Assembly: GCA_045643165.1 (NCBI GenBank)
Contig: JAZUKF010000061.1
Coordinates: 1-19,560, forward strand
Origin: SIG575 sp045643165
Lineage (GTDB): Bacteria > Bacillota > Clostridia > Oscillospirales > Acutalibacteraceae
Direction of reading: 5' to 3'
DNA: 19,560 nt
Shown here: piece by piece, positions 1-6,156 of the stretch
Numbering within the stretch: the first letter of the stretch is position 1
Layout: the number at the start of each line of letters is the position of its first letter
The notes under the pieces: generated by a model
What the model was told of the DNA's origin: nothing
Seen by the model: only the letters and a program-made list of their open reading frames with translations
The model's database searches: none
Position numbers and translations under genes: made by a program

Positions 1-611
1 GTATCATTGCCTTTTCAGCCTCCGGAACAATGCTTGCCATTGACAGAAATCTCGACCTGTTCGGCGTTTTGCTTTTAGGAATAACAACAGCCTTCGGCGG
101 AGGTATTATCCGTGATATTATCCTCGGTATCACCCCTCCGAAAATGTTTTATTCAACAAGCTATATTCTTACGGCTTTCGGTGTTTCGTTGCTGATTTTT
201 ATTATTGCGGCTATACTGGGTGAAAAATATTTTTTGAAAAGGAAACTGATAGATAATATCTTCTGCATTTTTGATGCAATAGGTCTCGGAATTTTCTCTG
301 TTATCGGAGTTTCTTCCTGCATTACTTACGGCTACGGTAACAACTTGTTTTTATGTATTTTTACAGGAATGACAACAGGTGTCGGAGGCGGTATTCTACG
401 TGATGTTCTCAGCCACTCAAAGCCTATTGTTCTTCACAAACAGATTTACGCCGTTGCTTCGATTATCGGCTCTGCAGTTTATTTTTATCTTGTAAAATTG
501 CCGATAAAATCCACGTTGTCCGTTCTGATTTCGGTTTTAGTTGTCGTGGCAATAAGAATTATCTCCGCAGTTTTCAGGCTTGACCTTCCGAAAGTAGAGA
601 AACATCAATAA
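1..611 (+). CDS. TRIC/UPF0126 family membrane channel protein, 5' end missing
   Basis: The gene runs in from the left edge. The frame is open upstream of the ATG at 30 (bases 3-29 read IIAFSASGT), and this matches the conserved first helix of the family, so the ATG at 30 is internal and not the start. The visible part is almost entirely hydrophobic, with about six membrane segments. It contains the family's duplicated motif twice, GGGIIRD (codons near 95-115) and GGGILRD (near 385-405), as expected for two homologous three-helix repeats. The family (YicG/YadS type) is related to trimeric intracellular cation channels; a glycine or small-ion role has been proposed, but the substrate here is unknown. 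The C-terminus ends with a short charged tail. Family membership is secure, function is not. Confidence 0.85.
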   Translation, partial: IIAFSASGTMLAIDRNLDLFGVLLLGITTAFGGGIIRDIILGITPPKMFYSTSYILTAFGVSLLIFIIAAILGEKYFLKRKLIDNIFCIFDAIGLGIFSVIGVSSCITYGYGNNLFLCIFTGMTTGVGGGILRDVLSHSKPIVLHKQIYAVASIIGSAVYFYLVKLPIKSTLSVLISVLVVVAIRIISAVFRLDLPKVEKHQ

Positions 612-620
612 ATTTAGTTA

Positions 621-668
621 AAAATACCGTTACAGAATCGGAAATATCCGGCACTGTAACGGCTTTTA
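621..668. terminator. Bidirectional intrinsic terminator
   Basis: A 9-bp perfect stem, CCGTTACAG at 627-635 and CTGTAACGG at 654-662, has A-rich sequence on its left and cTTTT on its right. Within the loop, CGG/CCG can extend the fold. It lies between the convergent stops of the channel gene and the LCP gene and can serve both. Confidence 0.8.
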
Positions 669-672
669 ATAT

Positions 673-2193
673 TTAATTTACAATGTCTATTACCATATCG
701 TCTTCTCCGCCGCCTGTTGACTCGGTAGGTGTTTCCTGTGAAACAGGCTCGCTTGACGGTTCTTCCTGAACTCCGGTTGAATTTTCAACCGGTGCTTGTG
801 TTATATATTCGTTACCGGTTGCCGTGGTTGTTTCGTTTGTCGCTATCTGTGTTACCTGATTGGTATTGCCGTTGTTATTATAATTTGTTGTAGGTCTCTG
901 TGAAAGATAAAGCGAAAGAACGCTGGTTCTGTTGGGTGAAAGGTCAATATTCGTCTTTCCGTAAATCATCTTCTGCAAAGTCTGTGCCGCCAACGGATAA
1001 TCAACAACCCATACGGACTGACCGTTTATTGAGGCGGTGGCACGTGCTTCAAGAGTGGGATAAGTTTCCTGCTGAAGTTCATAATCCATCCATTTATCCG
1101 TTAAAGCTTTTTTGCCGAAATAGATTATTTTCGATTTTGAAATATCCGTTTTAAGATAAGGTAAAACACTGTTGACTGCATTATAAAGTTGCTTAACGGA
1201 AGCACCTTTTGCACTCTGTATCATAGCATTTATTACACGTCTTTGGTTCTTGGTACGGCTGACATCGCTATCGGTATAATAATGACGGATACGGCAGTAA
1301 ATCAATGCTTTTTTACCGTTAAGTTTTACCGCATCACCGGAGGTAACGGTGGATGATGTTGTTCTGTTAATATATGCGGCAAAGCCCGGTTCAATCGGTA
1401 CGGTTACACCGCCGAGGGCATCAATAACTCCTTTGAATGAACCGAAATAAACACTTGCGTAATAATCAATTTTAACCTTATAATTTGATTCCACCGCCTT
1501 AACGAGTGCTTTCGGTCCGCCGTAGAAGTTTGTGGCATTTATTCTTTCATATTTATCGGCACCGTTAACATTAAAATAAATATAACTGTCCCTCATTATG
1601 GATGAAAGAGTAATCGTCTGAGCCTTACGGTTAATGGATGCAATAATAATAGAATCGCTTCGTCCGTTACTCGTCTTGGAACCGTCTCCGTCCTCACCGA
1701 TAAGCAAAACATTTATGACATTTTTACTGCTCATAATCTGTCCGCCGTTATTTGCCCATTTTTTCAGAGAATCATTGAGAGAAGTGGCATCGGAAACGTC
1801 ATACATTGTGTCAAAGTCTTCTTCATCCGCAAGGGTTTCGCCTTCCTCATTCGTAACAGGAGAGCCGTCATCAACATCAATTTTTCCCAACATTCCGGAA
1901 AACTTAATAAGCACTACCGATATTACAATAATCAGCAATGACAAAACTCCGATAAGAACAGAGTAAATGACTTTCTTTTTCTTTTCGGATTTCAATTCCT
2001 CTTCGTCTCCCTCTTCAACAAAATATTGCGACTCATCATCTTCGTCAATTCCGAAGTCATCGTCTTCATTTTCATAATCTTCGTCATAAACTTCATCATT
2101 CATAAACGCAAACGCATCATTGAGCATATCATCTATATTCTGATTTTGTTCATCACTTTCAAAATCTTTGTTAAAATTTTCATTCTCTTTCAT
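673..2193 (-). CDS. LCP (LytR-CpsA-Psr) family cell-wall glycopolymer transferase
   Basis: LCP proteins transfer undecaprenyl-linked glycopolymers (teichoic acid, capsule) onto peptidoglycan outside the membrane. This protein (506 aa) has a cytoplasmic tail of about 70 residues, one membrane helix (about 75-97), then an extracellular LCP domain (about 160-330). The domain shows the family landmarks: VLLIGEDGDG, the NGRSDSI arginine/aspartate pair (R178, D180), SIMRDSY (R201, D202) and the RTKNQRR arginine cluster (313-319), which bind the pyrophosphate-lipid substrate. After about 430 comes a Thr/Ser/Asn/Gln-rich, probably disordered tail ending in acidic residues. The tail before the helix is unusually acidic (31 Asp/Glu in the first 70 residues). 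The start is supported by GGAAG a few bases upstream. It is a single gene with its own terminator. Which polymer it attaches is unknown. Confidence 0.92.
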   Translation of the reverse strand: MKENENFNKDFESDEQNQNIDDMLNDAFAFMNDEVYDEDYENEDDDFGIDEDDESQYFVEEGDEEELKSEKKKKVIYSVLIGVLSLLIIVISVVLIKFSGMLGKIDVDDGSPVTNEEGETLADEEDFDTMYDVSDATSLNDSLKKWANNGGQIMSSKNVINVLLIGEDGDGSKTSNGRSDSIIIASINRKAQTITLSSIMRDSYIYFNVNGADKYERINATNFYGGPKALVKAVESNYKVKIDYYASVYFGSFKGVIDALGGVTVPIEPGFAAYINRTTSSTVTSGDAVKLNGKKALIYCRIRHYYTDSDVSRTKNQRRVINAMIQSAKGASVKQLYNAVNSVLPYLKTDISKSKIIYFGKKALTDKWMDYELQQETYPTLEARATASINGQSVWVVDYPLAAQTLQKMIYGKTNIDLSPNRTSVLSLYLSQRPTTNYNNNGNTNQVTQIATNETTTATGNEYITQAPVENSTGVQEEPSSEPVSQETPTESTGGGEDDMVIDIVN

Positions 2194-2263
2194 TTTTCCA
2201 CTTCCTAAATAGCATTACTCTAAAAAAATCCTTTATTACCATATTATCGCACAAAAACCGGCA

Positions 2264-2293
2264 TTTATAATTCCATATTAGAAAAATAAGCAA
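2264..2293 (-). promoter_or_regulatory. Possible promoter of the LCP gene
   Basis: On the minus strand, TTGCTT (2293-2288) and TATAAA (2269-2264) are separated by 18 bases, about 70 bases before the LCP start. The match is only moderate and the region is very AT-rich, so the assignment is tentative. Confidence 0.35.
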
Positions 2294-2397
2294 TATTTAT
2301 TTATTTTAATATTTGTCAAAAAAGAACAATTATTGAATTATCTTGCCCGGGAAATAAAAATTTAACAATTTAGTTATATTATTAACCTATTTAACAG

Positions 2398-2426
2398 TTG
2401 ACAAGACTTAATTCTTGTTGTATAAT
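2398..2426 (+). promoter_or_regulatory. Consensus sigma-A promoter for rpsU
   Basis: TTGACA at 2398-2403 and TATAAT at 2421-2426, with exactly 17 bases between, is a perfect vegetative promoter. It places the transcript start near 2433, about 48 bases before the rpsU ATG. This also rules out the upstream TTG at 2415 as a translation start, since that lies inside the promoter. Confidence 0.92.
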
Positions 2427-2450
2427 ACAATATATCAATATATAAATTTG

Positions 2451-2474
2451 CCCCTGCAAAAAGCGGAGGGAGGG
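2451..2474 (+). promoter_or_regulatory. rpsU leader hairpin covering the ribosome binding site
   Basis: The leader CCCCTGC (2451-2457) can pair across an AAAAA loop with GCGGAGG (2463-2469): six pairs including one G-U, plus one C/A mismatch. This places the first GGAGG in a stem. A second purine run, GAGGG (2470-2474), lies 6 bases before the ATG and stays open. The strand that pairs with the ribosome binding site is visible; that it controls translation is inference. Confidence 0.35.
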
Positions 2475-2480
2475 AATAAA

Positions 2481-2657
2481 ATGAGTCAGGTAAAAGTAAA
2501 AGAAAATGAATCTCTCGATAGCGCACTTAGAAGATTCAAAAGACAAACTTCAAGAGACGGTGTTATCCAGGAAGTTCGTAAAAGAGAACATTACGAAAAG
2601 CCTTCCGTAAAGAGAAAGAAAAAATCTGAAGCGGCTCGTAAACGTAAGTTCAGATAA
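2481..2657 (+). CDS. rpsU: 30S ribosomal protein S21
   Basis: S21 (bS21) is a small basic protein of the 30S subunit, placed near the anti-Shine-Dalgarno region and involved in initiation. The 58-residue product has the usual length. It starts MSQVKVKENESLDSALRRFK, the typical S21 beginning, and ends in a run of Lys/Arg (KRKKKSEAARKRKFR), also typical. The ATG at 2481 is chosen because the family begins there and purine-rich GGAGGGAGGG lies just upstream; the frame is open to 2415, but those bases include the promoter. It has a consensus promoter and is followed by a strong hairpin, then by an M24 peptidase gene with no visible promoter of its own. Confidence 0.97.
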   Translation: MSQVKVKENESLDSALRRFKRQTSRDGVIQEVRKREHYEKPSVKRKKKSEAARKRKFR

Positions 2658-2671
2658 ATAATGGTTTTTGG

Positions 2672-2706
2672 GGCTGAGATTTGTTCATCAAATCTCAGCC
2701 TTAATT
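2672..2706 (+). terminator. Strong hairpin after rpsU (terminator or attenuator)
   Basis: A perfect 12-bp stem, GGCTGAGATTTG (2672-2683) with CAAATCTCAGCC (2689-2700), has a 5-base loop. The tail is TTAATT and not a long U-run, so termination may be partial. The M24 gene starts 34 bases later. Confidence 0.7.
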
Positions 2707-2734
2707 ACTACCAACTCATACCGGAGGTAATTTT

Positions 2735-3802
2735 ATGTCATCTGTAATCAGCAAACTTGTTGAATTTATAAATAAAGATTGGGAATGTTTCCTTATCACA
2801 AGTGAAGAAAGCAGACTTTACGTCAGCGGTTTTCAATCAAGCGACGGATATATCGTCTTAGGCAGAAACGGTTGTGCCGTATTTGCGGATTCAAGATATT
2901 TTGAAGCCTGTTGCAATGAAATTACCGATATGGAAGTCATATTATTAAAATCCTTTGATGACGTAACGGAATATATTGACAAAAAAGGATATGAAAAAAT
3001 TTTTTCGGAGGATGAAAAAATTACCGTTTCCGAATATCATAATTTTCAAAAGAAATTTAAAAATAAAAAATTCATTGCCGACAGTACGTTGAATAATCAT
3101 CTTTGGCAATTAAGAAAAGAGAAAAGCGAAAATGAAGTCAAAAAAATCATCAAGGCTCAACGGATTGCGGAAACGGCACTTGACGAAGTTTTGTCATTTA
3201 TTGAAATCGGGAAAACAGAAAGAGAGATTGCCGCATTTTTAGAATATTCCATGAGACAAAACGGTGCGGACGGTTTCTCTTTTGACACAATCGCCATAAC
3301 CGGTGAAAACACTTCAAAGCCCCACGGCGTACCCGGAGATGTGAAAGTTAAAAAAGGTGATTTTATCACCATGGATTTCGGTGCGATATATAAAGGTTAT
3401 CACAGCGATATGACAAGAACCGTTGCGGTGGGTGAAGTAACTGATAAACAAATTAAGGTTTATAACACCGTCTTAAATGCGGGAAACGAGTGTATCAAAG
3501 CAATTTCACCGGGTGAAAAATGTTCAAATTGTGATAAAATCGCCCGTGATATTATTAAATCCGCAGGCTACGGAGAATTTTTCGGTCATGCCACAGGTCA
3601 TGGCGTGGGAATTGAAATCCACGAAAAGCCTAACCTTTCCCCGAAATGCGGTGAATTATTAAAACCCGGCAACGTGGTTACGGTGGAACCGGGAATTTAT
3701 CTCCCCGGTGAATTCGGTGTAAGAATTGAAGATATGATTCTCGTAACGGATTCGGGAAACATCAATCTTACAAAGGCAAAAAAAGATTTGATTGTACTTT
3801 AA
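2735..3802 (+). CDS. M24 family aminopeptidase (Xaa-Pro aminopeptidase type)
   Basis: This is a cytoplasmic metallo-aminopeptidase of the pita-bread (M24B) fold, expected to remove N-terminal residues next to proline. The 355-residue protein has a creatinase-like N-terminal domain (1-130) and a catalytic domain (133-350). All five metal ligands are visible: D214 (ITMDFGA), D225 (HSDMTRT), H289 (GHATGHGVG), E318 (VTVEPGIY) and E332 (GVRIEDM). The substrate-site His197 is also present (KPHGVPGD). The start ATG follows CCGGAGG at ideal spacing. It lies 77 bases behind rpsU with only the hairpin between and is probably reached by read-through. Its stop overlaps the convergent uracil-DNA glycosylase stop. 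PepP and PepQ-like members cannot be separated with certainty; the length and lack of a signal peptide fit the short clostridial Xaa-Pro peptidases. Confidence 0.93.
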   Translation: MSSVISKLVEFINKDWECFLITSEESRLYVSGFQSSDGYIVLGRNGCAVFADSRYFEACCNEITDMEVILLKSFDDVTEYIDKKGYEKIFSEDEKITVSEYHNFQKKFKNKKFIADSTLNNHLWQLRKEKSENEVKKIIKAQRIAETALDEVLSFIEIGKTEREIAAFLEYSMRQNGADGFSFDTIAITGENTSKPHGVPGDVKVKKGDFITMDFGAIYKGYHSDMTRTVAVGEVTDKQIKVYNTVLNAGNECIKAISPGEKCSNCDKIARDIIKSAGYGEFFGHATGHGVGIEIHEKPNLSPKCGELLKPGNVVTVEPGIYLPGEFGVRIEDMILVTDSGNINLTKAKKDLIVL

Positions 3803-3809
3803 TAAGTAC
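3794..3809. other. Small hairpin over overlapping convergent stops
   Basis: GTACTT (3794-3799), TAAT, AAGTAC (3804-3809) is a perfect 6-bp inverted repeat with a 4-base loop. It contains both stop codons of the convergent M24 and glycosylase genes. It is the only hairpin there that could slow transcription from either side; no U-run follows, so its role is uncertain. Confidence 0.4.
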
Positions 3810-4371
3810 GCCGGCATATTTCTTTTATTTTTTCTTTTAACAAAAAATAATCATTCATTGCTTCCGGCTTTTGCTTCGGATTACGCAGTAAAGATGCAGG
3901 ATGAAATGTTCCCATATATAATATACCGTTTTTTTTGATAAATTCACCGTGCTGTTTTGTGATTTTAAAATCCGGTGATATTATTTTGCATGAAGCAATT
4001 CTACCGAGGCATACAATAATCTTGGGATTTAAAATGCGGATTTGTTCTTTCAGCCATTCAATACACTGTTCCTGTTCCGCAGGTTTCGGATCTCTGTTTT
4101 CCGGGGGACGGCACTTTACAATATTTGCGATAAAAATATTTTTATCACGGTCAAGACCTATTTCGGAAAGCATTAAATCAAGCAGTTTACCGCTTCTTCC
4201 CACAAAAGGCTCGCCCTGTAAATCCTCATTTTTCCCCGGTGCTTCACCGATAAAAAGCACTTCGGCATCTTTACTCCCCTTGCCGAAAACGGTATTTATC
4301 CTTGTTTCACAAAGTCCGCATTTTCTGCATTTTTTACATTCTGTTTCAAGTTCTTCCCAGGATGAAAACAT
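3799..4371 (-). CDS. Uracil-DNA glycosylase, family 4 (4Fe-4S type)
   Basis: This enzyme removes uracil from DNA as the first step of base-excision repair. The 190-residue protein has the family 4 layout: four iron-sulfur cysteines (C18, C21, C87, C103), motif A GEAPGKNEDLQGEPFVG (42-58), the NIVKCRPPENRDP segment (83-95) and the C-terminal motif HPAS (157-160). Length is normal for the family (about 190-220). The start ATG at 4371 follows AAAGGGGGA at good spacing. The gene stands alone on the minus strand, converges on the M24 gene with 4 bases of overlap and diverges from pduL. SPO1-polymerase-like proteins share this fold, but the full glycosylase motifs and the cysteine set support a true family 4 enzyme. 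Confidence 0.93.
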   Translation of the reverse strand: MFSSWEELETECKKCRKCGLCETRINTVFGKGSKDAEVLFIGEAPGKNEDLQGEPFVGRSGKLLDLMLSEIGLDRDKNIFIANIVKCRPPENRDPKPAEQEQCIEWLKEQIRILNPKIIVCLGRIASCKIISPDFKITKQHGEFIKKNGILYMGTFHPASLLRNPKQKPEAMNDYFLLKEKIKEICRRTY

Positions 4372-4441
4372 AATAATTCCCCCTTTATTGCTTCTTTAAT
4401 ACATTTTACCACAAATTTTTTAAAATTCCTATGATTTTTTC

Positions 4442-4470
4442 TTGAAAAGATTTAATTTATGTAGTAAAAT
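4442..4470 (+). promoter_or_regulatory. Promoter of pduL
   Basis: TTGAAA (4442-4447) and TAAAAT (4465-4470) are separated by exactly 17 bases and lie 34 bases before the pduL ATG. The open frame's apparent start at 4442 is this -35 box, so it cannot be translated. Confidence 0.8.
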
Positions 4471-4504
4471 TATCTTTGTAATTTATTCATGGAGGAATAA
4501 TATA

Positions 4505-5077
4505 ATGAAAAAAGAAGTTTTAGTTGAAACATCAGCAAGACACGTTCATGTATCGCAAGAGGCACTTGAAACTCTTTTCGGTGCAGGATACCAACTCACG
4601 AAGAAAAAAGACCTTTCTCAACCCGGTCAGTTTGCCTGTGAAGAAAGAGTACAGGTAATCGGTGAAAAAGGTTCTTTCCCCGCAGTATCGATCCTCGGTC
4701 CCGTTCGTCCCTCAACTCAGGTTGAACTTTCCGCTTCAGATGCACGTTCCATCGGCGTAAAGGCTCCCATCCGTGAATCAGGCGACATCGCAGGCAGCGG
4801 CGGATGTAAAATCGTAGGACCTAAGGGTGAGGTCGAAATAAGCGAAGGCGTTATCGTTGCAAAACGTCATATTCACGCAACTCCCGAAGATGCGGAGAAA
4901 TACGGAATTGAAGATAAACAAATCGTCAACGTAAAAGTTGAAACTGACGGACGTACACTTATTTTCGGTGATGTTGTTGTCAGAGTAAGCCCGAAATTTG
5001 CTTTGGCGCTGCACATTGATACAGATGAATCAAATGCCGCTTCCGCAACACCGGGACTTATGGGCGAAATACTTTAA
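4505..5077 (+). CDS. pduL: PduL-type phosphate acyltransferase
   Basis: PduL converts acyl-CoA plus phosphate to acyl-phosphate plus CoA. In fermenters lacking classical Pta it makes acetyl-phosphate for acetate kinase, giving ATP. The 190-residue protein starts directly at the catalytic domain. It has the paired zinc-binding histidines of both repeats: ARHVHVS (H13, H15) and KRHIHAT (H122, H124), and the ALHIDTDESNAA segment (H170) near the C-terminus. The start at 4505 is set by GGAGG at 4491-4495 and by the promoter at 4442-4470. There is no N-terminal encapsulation helix and no microcompartment shell gene nearby, so a cytosolic, housekeeping role is more likely than one in 1,2-propanediol or ethanolamine breakdown. 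The C-terminus shows LMGEIL, within normal length. Substrate (acetyl versus propionyl) cannot be decided. Confidence 0.93.
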   Translation: MKKEVLVETSARHVHVSQEALETLFGAGYQLTKKKDLSQPGQFACEERVQVIGEKGSFPAVSILGPVRPSTQVELSASDARSIGVKAPIRESGDIAGSGGCKIVGPKGEVEISEGVIVAKRHIHATPEDAEKYGIEDKQIVNVKVETDGRTLIFGDVVVRVSPKFALALHIDTDESNAASATPGLMGEIL

Positions 5078-5096
5078 TTTTAAAAAACAAACATAT

Positions 5097-5152
5097 ATAA
5101 AAATGGCGGTTACGAAGAGTAAAACTTTCTTTGTAACCGTCATTTTTATATT
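5097..5152. terminator. Bidirectional terminator between pduL and the phosphoesterase
   Basis: A 13-bp stem with one G-U pair (5101-5113 with 5133-5145; core CGGTTAC/GTAACCG) is flanked by an A-run on the left and a T-run on the right. It serves pduL on the plus strand and the phosphoesterase operon on the minus strand. Confidence 0.9.
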
Positions 5153-6133
5153 TTATTTTTTTACAACCTTATCAAGCAGAACTGTTACATCATAAGCGGG
5201 CATCCAATGTTTCATAACAATATTTCTTGCTCTCAAAAGAACATAGTTATCATACACTTCAAAAATGTATCCGCAGCCGGTGGGGGTAAGTGCTCCGTAA
5301 GCATTGAAATACATATAACAGGGAAGATTTACGTATGTAACTCCGCCGACTGTCTGAACACTTGCACCCATGGGATTTTTATCACTGCGGAAAGGTGCGT
5401 GCATATGTCCCGTGATAAAGAATACATTCTTATATTTTGTAAGTACCGCTTCAACATCATCACTCTGTGCACCGAACTCACCGTTTCCGGGCCATACCTG
5501 AAGTTGTCCGTTAGTGCCTCTTACGAGCCAATGTGAAATCACGAAAACAGGTTTATTTTCTCTGGTTGCATCAAAAAGCTCACTGTCAAGCCATTCGATC
5601 TGTTCATTTGAAATATAAGCATCCGTATGATCCGCTTCCGTTGACATACAAATAAATTTGTAACCGTTTATCTCCGTGGAGTAATAGGGCTTTTCGATAT
5701 CTCTGCCGGAATAAGCATTATAGAAATTTACAAAGCATTGACGTGAATATGCTCCACCGTCATCTACACCCTTTTCATGAGTACCCCATGTGTCATGGTT
5801 TCCGATTGCGGGAATAAATGCAGGTCCTCTGAGTGAAGAACGTACACAGTCATAAAATGCGGCATACTGATCCAAATCACCGTGATCTGTCATATCACCT
5901 GCAACAAGCACAGCATCAATACTGCTTCTTGAAAGTTCGCTCATTCCTCTTCTTAACGTAAGTTCACGTGTTGCCGTTGTCTGAAGATGAACATCAGCGA
6001 TAGCACCGAATGAAAGTTTTAAATTCTTCGCATCAGTGGGTTTGATCTCCTGTCCGAAAAGCGGACAAACGAGTGATGAAGCGCCCATAACAGCCGCTAC
6101 AAAAACGGATAAAATCTTTGAAATTATTTGCAT
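5153..6133 (-). CDS. Exported calcineurin-like metallophosphoesterase
   Basis: This is a two-metal phosphoesterase. From the chosen start it has 326 residues, beginning with a short charged end and a hydrophobic segment (about 4-27) that acts as a signal peptide or membrane anchor. All motifs of the fold are present: D47-x-H49 (AIADVHL), GD80 (LVAGDMTDHGD), GNH (N112, H113), H201 (VISHWL) and GHMH (H243, H245). The ATG at 6133 is used because AAGGAG (6147-6142) sits 8 bases before it; the longer frame's GTG at 6142 overlaps this ribosome binding site. It is the last gene of a three-gene operon behind a glycosyltransferase and a radical SAM protein, 23 bases after the latter. The substrate is unknown; candidates are a phosphodiester or lipid-linked phosphate outside the membrane. 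Confidence 0.9.
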   Translation of the reverse strand: MQIISKILSVFVAAVMGASSLVCPLFGQEIKPTDAKNLKLSFGAIADVHLQTTATRELTLRRGMSELSRSSIDAVLVAGDMTDHGDLDQYAAFYDCVRSSLRGPAFIPAIGNHDTWGTHEKGVDDGGAYSRQCFVNFYNAYSGRDIEKPYYSTEINGYKFICMSTEADHTDAYISNEQIEWLDSELFDATRENKPVFVISHWLVRGTNGQLQVWPGNGEFGAQSDDVEAVLTKYKNVFFITGHMHAPFRSDKNPMGASVQTVGGVTYVNLPCYMYFNAYGALTPTGCGYIFEVYDNYVLLRARNIVMKHWMPAYDVTVLLDKVVKK

Positions 6134-6156
6134 AAAAAACACTCCTTTAATATATT

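Noticed and set aside
2026..2208. Hydrophobic plus-strand frame opposite the LCP N-terminus
   Set aside because: The Ile/Phe-rich translation is the complement of Asp/Glu codons in the acidic tail, not a membrane protein.
3935..4399. Plus-strand open frame opposite the uracil-DNA glycosylase
   Set aside because: Antisense shadow; the minus strand encodes all glycosylase motifs and cysteines.
4442..4504. 21-residue N-terminal extension of PduL
   Set aside because: Its start is the -35 box of the promoter; GGAGG before 4505 marks the real start.
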